64,000 nt of DNA from Akkermansiaceae bacterium UBA956 (GCA_002293145.1 DBCO01000033.1:1-64000), one strand, 5' to 3'; shown: positions 8,575 through 17,935, counted from the first letter of the stretch. Numbers and translations: made by a program. Notes: a model not told the origin generated them from the letters alone.

Positions 8575-9066
8575 CTACTCCTTGAAAAGTTTACGCTGGA
8601 GAGGGTCGCGCGCCGCGCGACGTTCCAGTGCCTGAATCTCGTTAATGAATTCTCCGACATTGTCAAACTGACGATAAACGGAAACGTAGCGCACGTAGGC
8701 GACGGGATCGATCGAGTGGAGTTTGTCCATTACCTTGGCACCAATCATGGATGATGGTACCTCGGACATGTTATCTTTGTGAAGCTCACTCAGAATTTCC
8801 TCGACAGCTCGATCAAGCCGGTCCATGTGTACGGGTCGTTTTTCGCAGGCCTTGACGAGCCCTCGGAAAAGTTTTTCGCGGTTAAGAGGCTCACGACTGC
8901 CATCTCGTTTCACCACGCGCAACTCGGTGCGTTCGATTGATTCATAGGACGTATAACGATAGTTACACATCATGCATTCGCGCCGCCTCCTGATGGTGGT
9001 GCCATCCTTCGACATTCGAGAGTCGAGAACTTTATCCTTCAGGGAGCCGCATTGAATGCACCGCAT
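8575..9066 (-). CDS. nrdR: NrdR, transcriptional repressor of ribonucleotide reductase genes
   Basis: 163 residues from the ATG at 9066 (MRCIQCG). The frame extends 31 codons further upstream, but the family always begins at this zinc ribbon. Zinc ligands are C3, C6, C31 and C34 (CIQCG and CMMCNYR). An ATP-cone domain follows at residues about 48-138. NrdR binds NrdR boxes in front of nrd operons according to its ATP/dATP state. No nrd genes are in the window. The same-strand gene downstream may carry a second ATP-cone-like domain. Confidence 0.95.
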   Translation of the reverse strand: MRCIQCGSLKDKVLDSRMSKDGTTIRRRRECMMCNYRYTSYESIERTELRVVKRDGSREPLNREKLFRGLVKACEKRPVHMDRLDRAVEEILSELHKDNMSEVPSSMIGAKVMDKLHSIDPVAYVRYVSVYRQFDNVGEFINEIQALERRAARDPLQRKLFKE

Positions 9067-9268
9067 GAGCTTGGAAAAACGAGACGCGCAAGAATCACGA
9101 GAACATCTGGTAGTGTCAAACGGAAAAGTATGACAAATGTTGTACGTAGGCAAAATCAATGTTTTTCGGTCTACTAACTATCTAGTATTTCTTAAGTAAA
9201 ATGCAAATCAAAAAAATACCCACCGCTGAAAGATGTCGCAGCGGATGAAATGGGACGGGGAAAACTCA

Positions 9269-9538
9269 TCACCATCCATGATATCGCGGCGCGCAATATC
9301 CACCTCCGTATCCGTAGTCGCCACTATAATAACCGCCACGACACCTCGAGTCGCTCTTGTTGTGACTCAGGACAGCGCCCACCAAAGCAGCACCCACGAC
9401 GATCGGCACAGCCGCCTCCGCCGCATTGCGCGGGTAGGCACCACTGCCATAACCCGCACCATAATAAGGATCGGCACAAGACGAAAACAGTCCGCAAAGA
9501 GCGACGAAAGCACCAGCAAGAATCCCATGTTTTTTCAT
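9269..9538 (-). CDS. Small Gly/Tyr-rich lipoprotein
   Basis: 89 residues from the ATG at 9538 (MKKHG). A signal peptide ends in the lipobox LFSSC, so the mature protein probably starts at Cys near residue 21 and is lipid-anchored. The rest is rich in Gly, Tyr and Ala (YYGAGYGSGAYP, YYSGDYGYGGGY), with one short hydrophobic segment (AVPIVVGAALVGAVL). The function is unknown. It is divergent from tdh. Confidence 0.65.
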   Translation of the reverse strand: MKKHGILAGAFVALCGLFSSCADPYYGAGYGSGAYPRNAAEAAVPIVVGAALVGAVLSHNKSDSRCRGGYYSGDYGYGGGYCAPRYHGW

Positions 9539-9662
9539 AACACCCATTGAGACGGAGCCACGGCGAATTTATTCAAAAATACATACGCCACAGGAGAATG
9601 GTCTTGATTCCGCTGACGTTTCCAGCACACTACTGCCGCGCAACTGTTGCGCAGAACAGTAC

Positions 9663-10691
9663 ATGAAAGCACTCGTCAAAGCAAAAGCAGAGCCAGGGAT
9701 CTGGTTGCAGGATATTCCCGAACCCGAAGTCGGACCTATGGACGCGCTCATTCGCATCCGCAAGACTTCCATCTGCGGTACCGATGTCCATATTTACAAA
9801 TGGGATGCCTGGGCGCAGCGCACGATTCCCGTGCCGATGGCCGTCGGTCATGAGTTTTGTGGCGTAGTGGAGGCCGTCGGCTCGGGCGTAACGGATCTGC
9901 AAGTCGGCGATCTGGTTTCCGGCGAGGGCCACATTGTCTGCGGTCGCTGCCGCAATTGCCTCGGTGGTCGCCAACACCTGTGCCCAAACACCCTCGGTGT
10001 CGGCGTCAATCGCCAAGGCGCGTTTGCGCAATTTCTCTCGATTCCCGCGCGCAATGTCTACAAAGTGGACCCGAGCATCCCCGAGGATGTCATTTCCACC
10101 TTCGATCCCCTCGGCAATGCTGTTCACACGGCCTTGTCATGGAGCTTGGTGGCGGAAGACGTGCTAATCACGGGCGCGGGGCCAATTGGCTGCATGGCTG
10201 CTGCGGTGTGCCGCTTTGCGGGTGCTCGACACGTAGTTGTGACTGATGTCAATCCGTGGCGCTTGGAGCTTGCGAAAAAACTCGGCGCCACACGCACCGT
10301 GAACGTAGCCGAGGAGACTCTCACCGATGTCAAACGCGATCTGGGCATGAAGGAAGGATTCGACGTCGGACTTGAAATGTCAGGTCATCCTTCTGGTCTT
10401 CATGACATCTTGGAACACAGCTCAAACGGCGCAAAAGTTTCCTTGCTTGGCATATTCCCCGACAAGGTAGCAATCGACTGGGATAAGGTCATTTTCAAGG
10501 GCCTAATCATGAAGGGCATTTATGGACGCGAAATGTTTGAGACTTGGTATAAAATGAGCAGTATGATCCGCGCGGGGCTCGATATCTCGCCAGTGATCAC
10601 ACATCGCTTTCATTACACAGAATATGAAACTGCATTCCAAACGATGATCTCAGGTCAGTCCGGAAAAGTTGTGCTTGACTGGACGGACTGA
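9663..10691 (+). CDS. tdh: L-threonine 3-dehydrogenase
   Basis: 342 residues, matching the family. It is a zinc-dependent medium-chain dehydrogenase with catalytic zinc motifs SICGTDVHIY and GHEFCGVVEAVG. The structural zinc cysteines are in CGRCRNCLGGRQHLC, and the NAD-binding ITGAGPIGCMAAAV is present. It converts L-threonine to 2-amino-3-ketobutyrate. The usual partner kbl is not adjacent. The gene is followed closely by the phosphorylase-like gene. Confidence 0.93.
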   Translation: MKALVKAKAEPGIWLQDIPEPEVGPMDALIRIRKTSICGTDVHIYKWDAWAQRTIPVPMAVGHEFCGVVEAVGSGVTDLQVGDLVSGEGHIVCGRCRNCLGGRQHLCPNTLGVGVNRQGAFAQFLSIPARNVYKVDPSIPEDVISTFDPLGNAVHTALSWSLVAEDVLITGAGPIGCMAAAVCRFAGARHVVVTDVNPWRLELAKKLGATRTVNVAEETLTDVKRDLGMKEGFDVGLEMSGHPSGLHDILEHSSNGAKVSLLGIFPDKVAIDWDKVIFKGLIMKGIYGREMFETWYKMSSMIRAGLDISPVITHRFHYTEYETAFQTMISGQSGKVVLDWTD

Positions 10692-10733
10692 CAGTTTTCA
10701 CATACGGTGTCTGTTTATCCAAAGATCTATTAC

Positions 10734-12395
10734 ATGTCCCTGTCCTTTCTTCCTGAAAAATTTCGCCCCATTTACGAGATCGATCCCGCTTTTGGCAAAA
10801 GCGCAGTTTATTTCTCCATGGAATTTGCCATTGATCAATCCTTCAAGATCTACTCAGGCGGGCTCGGCTTTCTCGCGGGCTCGCACATGCGCTCCGCTGC
10901 AGCGATGAGGCAGAATTTCTGCGGCATCGGCATCTTCTGGACCTGCGGCTACTACAACCAAACCCGCGGTGATGGCAGGGAAATGGCGGTGCAATTTCGC
11001 CGCAAGCACCCCGCCTTCTTGCGCGAAACCGGCATCGAATTCACTCTTCGGATTTTCGACCAAGATGTCCTCGTCCGCGCGCTCTACCTCCCCGGTGATG
11101 TTTTCGGCACCGTGCCGATGTTTTTCCTCACCACCGACGTTGATGGCAATAGCGCCTTTGGCCGGAACATTACGCAACGCCTATATGATCAAGACCACAA
11201 TGTGCGCATCGCTCAATACATGGTTCTCGGTCGTGGCGGCGCTCGTTTGTTAGAAGAACTCGGTGTTCAACCCGAGGTATATCACCTCAATGAAGCACAC
11301 GGAATTTCGGCCTTGTTCCGCTTGTATGAAACCTGCCGCGACAAGGAAGCCGTAAAGAAAAAATTCGTCTTCACCACCCACACACCAGAAGAAGCTGGCA
11401 ACGAAAAAAATAACTTGCACGTGCTAAAAAAAGCGGGATTTTTCGGCTCCGTCGAGCTCGATGAAATCCGCGATCTGATTGATCTGCGCGATGATACCTT
11501 CAATCACTCCCTCGCCGCCTTACGCCTCTCGCACAAGGCCAATGGCGTCTCACGACTACACGGCGAGGTCTCGCGTGAGATGTGGAAAGATTACCAAGGA
11601 ATTTGCCCCATCGATCACATAACCAACGCACAAAACAAAAAATACTGGGCCGATCCGATCTTGGAAAATGCCTGCCAGCATGGTGACCTCGACACCTTGC
11701 GCCGCCGCAAACGCGAAATGAAAGAAAAGCTTTTCCGCATCGTCGCCGATCAATCCGGTAAGCTGATGAACCCCGATGTGCTCACCATCGTTTGGGCCCG
11801 CCGTTTTGCAGGTTACAAACGTGCCGACTTGATCACACGCGAGCGTAAGATGTTTCGTGAGTTGCTCAACCGTACTGAGCAGCCGATCCAAATCATCTGG
11901 GCCGGCAAGCCTTATCCGTTCGACTACTCGGCCATTGAGACCTTCAATCACTTGATCAATCTCACTGCGCCGAATCCGAACGCCACGGTGCTCGTCGGCT
12001 ATGAACTGGAACTCTCGCGCGACCTAAAAAACGGCAGCGATGTTTGGCTGAACAATCCCATCGTAACCCGTGAGGCCTCAGGCACCTCAGGCATGAGCGC
12101 AGCGATGAATGGCTCGGTGAATTTCTCTACCTGGGATGGCTGGATCTGCGAGTTTGGCAAAGATGGCGAAAATTCCTTCATCGTCCCGCCCGCCGAGCCA
12201 CAGCTCAGCCCCGATGCGCGCGATCAGGCAGATCTGATGAACCTCCATCGCATTCTTAACGAATCGATTTGCCCAAAATACTACAATTATAGTAACGACT
12301 GGTGGCGTATGGTATTGCAATCGATGAACGACGTAGCGCCTTACTTCGATGCCGATCGCATGGTGCGAGATTACTACGAAAAAATCTACGCGTAA
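10734..12395 (+). CDS. Alpha-glucan phosphorylase family protein lacking the PLP lysine
   Basis: About 553 residues from the ATG at 10734; a GTG at 10707 is also possible. It matches the short (Thermotoga/Pyrococcus-like) GT35 alpha-glucan phosphorylases: AVYFSMEFAID, IYSGGLGFLAGSH, VYHLNEAHG, FTTHTPEEAGN, VWARRFAGYKRADL. In these enzymes pyridoxal phosphate is held by the Lys of EASGTSGMKAA. Here the motif reads EASGTSGMSAAMNG, with AGC (Ser) at that position (about residue 460). It may therefore not be a classical phosphorylase. From memory, related Bacteroidetes proteins have Thr or Ser there too. The family would act on glycogen-like glucans in the cytoplasm. Confidence 0.8.
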   Translation: MSLSFLPEKFRPIYEIDPAFGKSAVYFSMEFAIDQSFKIYSGGLGFLAGSHMRSAAAMRQNFCGIGIFWTCGYYNQTRGDGREMAVQFRRKHPAFLRETGIEFTLRIFDQDVLVRALYLPGDVFGTVPMFFLTTDVDGNSAFGRNITQRLYDQDHNVRIAQYMVLGRGGARLLEELGVQPEVYHLNEAHGISALFRLYETCRDKEAVKKKFVFTTHTPEEAGNEKNNLHVLKKAGFFGSVELDEIRDLIDLRDDTFNHSLAALRLSHKANGVSRLHGEVSREMWKDYQGICPIDHITNAQNKKYWADPILENACQHGDLDTLRRRKREMKEKLFRIVADQSGKLMNPDVLTIVWARRFAGYKRADLITRERKMFRELLNRTEQPIQIIWAGKPYPFDYSAIETFNHLINLTAPNPNATVLVGYELELSRDLKNGSDVWLNNPIVTREASGTSGMSAAMNGSVNFSTWDGWICEFGKDGENSFIVPPAEPQLSPDARDQADLMNLHRILNESICPKYYNYSNDWWRMVLQSMNDVAPYFDADRMVRDYYEKIYA

Positions 12396-12404
12396 TGCAC
12401 GAGC

Positions 12405-12695
12405 CTAATCGCGTGGCAGCAGGCTCTTAATCTGCTTCCACGCCTTGACAATGATCACGATGAGTACGATCAAGGCAAGAACATCAACAATCGACCCATA
12501 CGCCTGCATGAGTGGTGAGGTTTCCCCTTTGAACACTTCACCCGTAATCCATTTCACCGTCATCGCAAAAAGCATCAGCCCATTGCCTACGATGAGCGGA
12601 TACATCCAAAAGCGCGGCGAAGAATAGCCCTTCTCCTTAGTCGCTTTGTGAAACATTAAAGCAGCAAAGATCGATAAAATGACAAAAGTCAACAT
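12405..12695 (-). CDS. Small two- or three-helix membrane protein
   Basis: 96 residues from the ATG at 12695 (MLTFVILSIF). An upstream in-frame start at 12758 adds a charged stretch and is less likely. There are hydrophobic segments at residues about 1-14, 32-48 and 68-86, and a basic C-terminus (AWKQIKSLLPRD). I do not recognise a family. It converges on the phosphorylase-family gene, ending 9 bases from its stop. Confidence 0.55.
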   Translation of the reverse strand: MLTFVILSIFAALMFHKATKEKGYSSPRFWMYPLIVGNGLMLFAMTVKWITGEVFKGETSPLMQAYGSIVDVLALIVLIVIIVKAWKQIKSLLPRD

Positions 12696-12868
12696 AGGCG
12701 ATACATAGCGCTTACAATCTCGGTCGTCAATGACTGTTGCACTAACAATCAAGACCAACCTAAGCCCACGATTTCAATCGCGGATAGGCTCCTGAATCCC
12801 ATATCACACGACGCTTCAAATAACGCACAACCGAAACACTGCGCATTGTGCATCAGCAGAATTAACTC

Positions 12869-13975
12869 TCAGACTTCCACCCTCAAATCCCTAGCCGACC
12901 ACAGCGTAGCTGCCACTGCTTCTGCCGATCCACGCATTTTCCTAGCACCATCTTTTCGCTTCCCTCCAAAACGCTCACGTGCCTGCGCGAAGGCTTCATT
13001 CACAAACATCTTACTACCAATCACCGCACCAGCCGTGAAATAGCGCACCCGATGCCGCAGCATCGCCGCCATTTCCATCTCTCGCAGCACCATCTCATCA
13101 TCCTCTTGCTTGACCGCATTCCCATCAGACTTAGCTCCTCGTTGCAGCGATTTCTCCGTCACCGCAGCTAAGCGCTTTTTCTTCTCAGCCGCTACCATTT
13201 CCCCTGCTCTGCCCGCTTTGCGCTCCAGCGCCACACCTAACAATTTCCGATATACCCGCGCCACTTCCTGCCACTTCTCCGCTTCAAATCCTACGCCCTT
13301 GTGGCTCATGCAAGCCCTAACAAGTCCCTCGCGCGCTTTTTTGCCACTGCCCTTCGCGCCGCCGCCCACCGCTTCCCCGTAGCTACTCCACCGATACTCC
13401 GCCGGCTCAGCAACCATTCCGGCACGAACCGGATTGAGATCGATGTAAGCGGCGATCATCCGCGCTGCGATGCCGCTTTCCACAATGACACTTGTGAAAC
13501 GATCCTCCCATAGCGTGCCCTTGCGTTCATGATTTCGATTGTACCATCGCGTCATCCGCTGCATCAGCGTCCGCATAAACTCACTCAAATCGTGCATCCG
13601 ATAAGTATATCTTCCATGAATCGCTGCCACCAAATCCGCCCGGCCCTTCTCCCTCGCAGCCCTAAGCTCCTTTTCAACACCATCCACCAAGCCCTCACTG
13701 TATAAGGAACGCAGCCTCTTCAGTAAGTCCTCATCGTTAATCCCACCTCCTGGCATCGGCGGAACTTCCAGCAGAATGTGAGAATGATTCGACATGATGC
13801 AATACGAAAGAACACGGCACCCCGTGAAATTTTCCATCATCCGCATGATCATACGAAACTGTTCACGCTCGATGTCTCCAAAGATAAATCTCCGATCCAC
13901 CACACGCGACACGCAGTGATAAATCGCAGGTTTTTCCCGCGAATCCTTCCAAGGTGCCAACCAACGCTTACTCAT
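12869..13975 (-). CDS. REP-associated tyrosine transposase (RAYT, IS200-like HUH nuclease)
   Basis: 368 residues. The N-terminal Y1 transposase domain shows the HUH motif in MSNHSHILLEV (residues about 62-72), the GTLWEDRF box, and the Tyr-containing AAYIDLNPVRAGMV followed by YRWSSYGEAVGG. A long C-terminal region with RYFTAGAVIGSKMFVNEAF and RDLRV is also found, as I recall, in verrucomicrobial RAYTs. RAYTs cut single-stranded DNA at palindromic REP elements and are thought to spread them. The gene looks intact. No REP-like palindrome sits directly beside it, but three copies of a candidate family occur at 44.3, 59.2 and 63.0 kb. Confidence 0.85.
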   Translation of the reverse strand: MSKRWLAPWKDSREKPAIYHCVSRVVDRRFIFGDIEREQFRMIMRMMENFTGCRVLSYCIMSNHSHILLEVPPMPGGGINDEDLLKRLRSLYSEGLVDGVEKELRAAREKGRADLVAAIHGRYTYRMHDLSEFMRTLMQRMTRWYNRNHERKGTLWEDRFTSVIVESGIAARMIAAYIDLNPVRAGMVAEPAEYRWSSYGEAVGGGAKGSGKKAREGLVRACMSHKGVGFEAEKWQEVARVYRKLLGVALERKAGRAGEMVAAEKKKRLAAVTEKSLQRGAKSDGNAVKQEDDEMVLREMEMAAMLRHRVRYFTAGAVIGSKMFVNEAFAQARERFGGKRKDGARKMRGSAEAVAATLWSARDLRVEV

Positions 13976-14016
13976 AACGCCCTTATGCTACACGAAAAAA
14001 CTCAACACGCAAGGGC

Positions 14017-14268
14017 TTATTTTACTATTTCTGCGGGAAACTGTTTAGTTTCGGCTATCACTGCGATTTTTTTCACATCATCAGGCTTCACCGCTCCCTG
14101 CACCACAAACTGAAAATGCGCGCTGTGCCACGTCTCACAATCACCCGCGAGGCCGACGTTTTGCAAAGTCACCGCACGCGGCGCAACCAATTTCAGCTGA
14201 GCCTCTGCCGCCGTGACTAACATCAGCAGCAGGAAAAGCAGGACACACTTTTGAAAGCATCGACTCAT
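14017..14268 (-). CDS. Small secreted protein of unknown function
   Basis: 83 residues with a clear signal peptide (CVLLFLLLMLVTAAEA, cleavage near residue 23). The mature part of about 60 residues contains one Cys and a beta-rich pattern (HFQFVVQGAVKPDDVKKIAV). It is not recognised. It may be a complete small periplasmic protein or a truncated larger one. It lies between the RAYT gene and the M42 peptidase. Confidence 0.5.
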   Translation of the reverse strand: MSRCFQKCVLLFLLLMLVTAAEAQLKLVAPRAVTLQNVGLAGDCETWHSAHFQFVVQGAVKPDDVKKIAVIAETKQFPAEIVK

Positions 14269-14363
14269 ACGATGAGAGTAAAAGCATTCACCTCATCATG
14301 CAATGCGAATCCTCACGCGAGACCCTGTTGTAGGCGATTCAAAAAAATCATCCTGCGTCGAGA

Positions 14364-15626
14364 TCACCACCCACTCTCCAACTTCTTGGTAAGATCCAAT
14401 CGAGGGTGGTTTTTCTTGAAGTCCTCGCGAGTGATGCCTTTGCCTTTGTTCATGGCATCCATGTAGTGCAAGCTCGCAAACATACCGTGCAGTGCGCCGA
14501 GGATGTCAGCGGTGTGGCCGGTCTCGCTGATGGTGTGCATGTTGCGGATCGGGAAGCCGATGCTGGTTGCCACGCAGTCGAAGCCCGCGAGGGCCGCGCC
14601 CATGGCATCGGTGCCCGTATCGCGACCAACAACGGCCGTTTGCACGGGAATCTCGGCCTTTTGACAGGCTTCCATGATGAGCTGATTGAGGTAAGGCGTA
14701 ACGATCGAACCGACGGTGAGCGCGAAACCTTTGCCCATGGCCTCAGGGTTCATGCGTTTGGCTCCGAGGTTGGGTGCCGCGAGATAATCGTGACCGACAT
14801 CGGTGCCGATCAGCACATCAGGTTTGAAATCTCCGGCGAGAGCCGCAGCGCCAAATCGTCCGATCTCTTCGTGGGTGGCGATGGACAACAAAACGCGCAG
14901 ATTTTTCAGCGGACTTTCGGCGAGTAAGCGTCCCAACTCCGTGACCATGAAACAACCGAGGCCGTTGTCGAGGTAGGCACCATAATAGGTATCAGGGCTG
15001 AAGCCGCGTTTGATCGGGCGATTCAGAATGATCGGGTCTCCTGCCTTGACGCCTAATTTTTCCAAGCGCTTCTTGGCTTTTTCGCCGTGCATTTGCAATT
15101 CGAGGTAGATCGAATCAGGCGACAAGCCTTTATCCCCAGAGCGCTGTGACGGCTCGCTGAAATGGATCGCGCCAATCGCCTCGATGGTGCCACCTTCGAG
15201 GCGACGCCAGTTGCCCGGTTTTTCTGGTTCCTCGCTGAAAAGTAGGACCTCATGACCGACAATCACGTTGGGTAAAAATGAATCTGTGTTGATGTAAATT
15301 TTTCCATCCTCCGAAATGCTGCGAACCTGCATGCGGATTTTATCGGCATGACCGATGAGCATGATGCTAGGCCGTGTGGTATCACCGGGATGCGTATCGA
15401 GCACCAATCCCGCATGGCCCTTGAAGCGATGGATCGCCCAGCCCTCATGCATGTATGCACGCATCATTGGCTCGATCACCCCTGTGGACATGGCTGCCTC
15501 CATGCCGATCGGACTGGGTGCAGCGAGAATCTGACGCATGCGCTCGAACTGATCTTCTGGCATGCTTATGGTCCAGGGTTTGGTTTTCGCGGAGGATTTT
15601 TTCGGAGAAGATTTTTTCGTAGCCAT
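14364..15626 (-). CDS. M42 family metallopeptidase (aminopeptidase/glutamyl-peptidase type)
   Basis: 420 residues. A Lys/Ser-rich N-terminus (residues 1-17) precedes the catalytic region. M42-type metal and catalytic positions can be seen in IMLIGHADKIRM (His, Asp), GAYLDNGLG (bridging Asp), ATHEEIGRFGA (Glu-Glu), IGTDVGHDY and the C-terminal MHTISETGHTADI (His). Such enzymes are cytosolic, form large tetrahedral complexes and trim peptides. The sequence is 50-70 residues longer than common members because of the tail and an insert around residues 125-190. Confidence 0.82.
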   Translation of the reverse strand: MATKKSSPKKSSAKTKPWTISMPEDQFERMRQILAAPSPIGMEAAMSTGVIEPMMRAYMHEGWAIHRFKGHAGLVLDTHPGDTTRPSIMLIGHADKIRMQVRSISEDGKIYINTDSFLPNVIVGHEVLLFSEEPEKPGNWRRLEGGTIEAIGAIHFSEPSQRSGDKGLSPDSIYLELQMHGEKAKKRLEKLGVKAGDPIILNRPIKRGFSPDTYYGAYLDNGLGCFMVTELGRLLAESPLKNLRVLLSIATHEEIGRFGAAALAGDFKPDVLIGTDVGHDYLAAPNLGAKRMNPEAMGKGFALTVGSIVTPYLNQLIMEACQKAEIPVQTAVVGRDTGTDAMGAALAGFDCVATSIGFPIRNMHTISETGHTADILGALHGMFASLHYMDAMNKGKGITREDFKKNHPRLDLTKKLESGW

Positions 15627-15839
15627 GGAAGCAGTAAATTTGTTAAAGTATTGCGGAAATTAGCGTTACGAGCTGATCCGATCAGAACCGCTGGTGAAAT
15701 CAAGCGGAAAGAAAGTTTGGTAGCTCAAAAAATTCTCCTCATCACGCGAGAGATTGCAGATGATCTTCTTTTTGGGTTGATCAATGATTTTGGCATTGCT
15801 TGTGGTAATGGCAGTGGCTAGAAGAAATGTGCCTAGAAA
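15627..15839. other. Intergenic region upstream of the cobalamin riboswitch
   Basis: Together with the riboswitch this gap covers about 390 bases between the divergent M42 peptidase and TonB receptor genes. No gene is supported in it. Promoters for both directions are expected here, but no strong consensus pair stands out. Confidence 0.4.
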
Positions 15840-15990
15840 TGGGCATGATGGGGAAGCTCTATGGATAGAGCAGTAAATTGATGGGGAAGCTGGTGTGATT
15901 CCAGCGCGGTACCGCCACTGTGATTTGCTCTTGGCAACAGGAGGAAAAAGTCAGATCGCCAGCCTAATCATTGGATCGAACGACCTGCGG
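15840..15990 (+). ncRNA. Cobalamin (B12) riboswitch
   Basis: Conserved blocks of the class are visible in order. GGGGAAGCTGGTGTGATTCC at about 15883-15902 matches the GGGAA..GGTG.AAT core. GCCACTGTGA at 15914-15923 matches the CAACTGT block. AGTCAGATCGCCAGCC at 15949-15964 matches the B12 box. It ends 20-50 bases before the start of a BtuB-like receptor gene, the usual arrangement in which bound cobalamin represses the transporter. Exact ends are approximate. Confidence 0.88.
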
Positions 15991-16016
15991 AGTTCAGGTT
16001 TGTAGAGCAACCATAG

Positions 16017-17831
16017 ATGAAAAAAAATAGAACGCCCTTAAGGGTGAAGAGTCGGCGTGCTGTCGTGGCACGTGGTGTTTCATGGATCGCGTCGATCAGC
16101 GTTTGTTCACTCGGCGTGATGCATGCTGAGGTGGAAACGGAATTAGACGAGCTGATTGTTTCTGCTGTGCGTATGCCGCGGGAACCAGCTGATGTGACCG
16201 CGGCGGTGAGCCAGCTAGATCCGGAGGAATTGGAAAAACGCGGGGTATTTACCTTGCGCGAGGCCTTGAACGAATCTCCTGGCGTGATCGCAACTTCCAC
16301 GGGCGGAGAAACGGGAGCTCTGGGCTCGCTGTTCATTCGCGGCACGAATACGGCGTATTCGCAGTTGGTGGTGGACGGGATGCGCTTGAGCGATTCTACC
16401 ACGCCCATGGGCAGCATGCTCGGGGCCTCGCGGGTGTTTGACCTCGGGCGGATGGAAATTTTGCGCGGTGCGCAAGGCGCGGCCTACGGAGGAGAATCAA
16501 TCGGCGGCGTGCTATATTTGGAAACGGCGCGCGGTGTTGGTGATCCAATCGGCACGTGGTTTGCGGAAGCGGGATCGTTCGATTCGTTTAGCTCTGGACT
16601 GCGCTACCAAGGCACCGAAAAGGGCCTGTCGTATTTCCTCTCGGCAGGCTATGAGGAGACGGAGAATGATTTTCCGAAGCAGGATTTTAACCAAGCGAGC
16701 ACTGCGCTGCGGCTGGAACAAGACATCGGCAAAGAATGGCAACTCGGCGTTACGTATCGCGGTGTGGATGCCTTTTACAACAATCTTGGCAACTCCGATG
16801 ATCACCTCGATGCATCGCTCGTGACCTTGTATTTGCAAGGAAAAATCACCGATGCCTGGCGCTCGCAAACATTACTCGGATTCCAGCAAGAGTTTTACGA
16901 CAGTGACTCGCAGTACGGAAACTACGGCACGGACATGCGGGCGACGGCACTATCAAGCGATCACGATCTGACCTTGCGCGAGAACCTACATCTGCTGTGG
17001 GGTGTTTTCGGGCATCGCAGTGATTTCCAAAACACCATCGGCACGGATGCGGAGCGCGATCGCTACGGAGCCCATGCCGCCCTTGAGTGGAAACCGCTAC
17101 CTACGTGGCAAAATTATGCGGCGCTGCGTTGGGAAGACTATGCCGCTTATGGCGAAGAAGAAACATGGCGTCTAGGCACTGCGTATGAAATCAAGTCGAC
17201 ACAAACGATTGTGCGGGCAGGTATCGGCACATCGTTCCGCGCACCAAGCTATCTGGATATTTTCGGGTCCTCGTATGGAGTGGGCAATCCCAATCTCCGT
17301 GCTGAATCAGCGCTGGGATGGGACATCGGCATCGAGCAACGTATCGACGATGATCACCGAATCGAGCTGACGTTTTTCCGCAACGAGATTGAAGATCGCA
17401 TCGATTCCTTTGCCGATCCACGCCCCATTAACTTGGCTGGCGAGGCTGTGAGTTCGGGCCTTGAGCTCGGTGCAAAAGGTCGATTTTTCCATGAAAATGT
17501 CAGCTATCGCTTGGCTCTGACGTATCTCGACAAAAGCTTAAGCGATCAGCCGCGCGAGCATTGGCAATCGGGGCTGGATTGGCAAGTCACGCCGCTGTGG
17601 CAACTGGGAGTAGGACTTCACGCCCTGAGTGATCACTCGTGGGGTGGCAGCCCAATCGATGGCTACGCGATCTGCAGATTGCATACCAACTACCAGGTGC
17701 GAGAAAACATCCGCCTTCACGCGCGATGGGAGAATTTTACCGATGAGGAATATTTCCTGTCAGACTTCTATGGCGATGCCATAGTTGGTGCAGGCTCGGC
17801 GCTCTATGGCGGCGTGACGGTGGAGTGGTAG
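16017..17831 (+). CDS. btuB: TonB-dependent outer membrane receptor, BtuB-like (cobalamin uptake)
   Basis: 604 residues. There is a signal peptide (residues 1-40, ending VMHAEVETE), then a TonB-box-like DELIVSAVR. A plug domain follows with GVIATSTGGETGALGSLFIRG and VVDGMRLSD at about residues 85-130. The rest forms a beta-barrel that ends in a typical aromatic terminus (GVTVEW). The size is that of BtuB. The cobalamin riboswitch directly upstream supports a corrinoid substrate. The inner-membrane BtuCDF transporter is not adjacent, so it must be encoded elsewhere. Confidence 0.9.
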   Translation: MKKNRTPLRVKSRRAVVARGVSWIASISVCSLGVMHAEVETELDELIVSAVRMPREPADVTAAVSQLDPEELEKRGVFTLREALNESPGVIATSTGGETGALGSLFIRGTNTAYSQLVVDGMRLSDSTTPMGSMLGASRVFDLGRMEILRGAQGAAYGGESIGGVLYLETARGVGDPIGTWFAEAGSFDSFSSGLRYQGTEKGLSYFLSAGYEETENDFPKQDFNQASTALRLEQDIGKEWQLGVTYRGVDAFYNNLGNSDDHLDASLVTLYLQGKITDAWRSQTLLGFQQEFYDSDSQYGNYGTDMRATALSSDHDLTLRENLHLLWGVFGHRSDFQNTIGTDAERDRYGAHAALEWKPLPTWQNYAALRWEDYAAYGEEETWRLGTAYEIKSTQTIVRAGIGTSFRAPSYLDIFGSSYGVGNPNLRAESALGWDIGIEQRIDDDHRIELTFFRNEIEDRIDSFADPRPINLAGEAVSSGLELGAKGRFFHENVSYRLALTYLDKSLSDQPREHWQSGLDWQVTPLWQLGVGLHALSDHSWGGSPIDGYAICRLHTNYQVRENIRLHARWENFTDEEYFLSDFYGDAIVGAGSALYGGVTVEW

Positions 17832-17935
17832 GAAGGCATAAGATTTTCTGACATCAGACATAAGATCCTCATTGGCATTCACTGCTGGTGGGGATTTTTG
17901 TTTTCAAGTGATCGCTAGGGCGTTAGCCTGCGAGT

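Noticed and set aside
12759..14016. REP palindromes flanking the RAYT gene
   Set aside because: I searched both flanks by eye and found none of the GGACTGC or CAGTCC ends.
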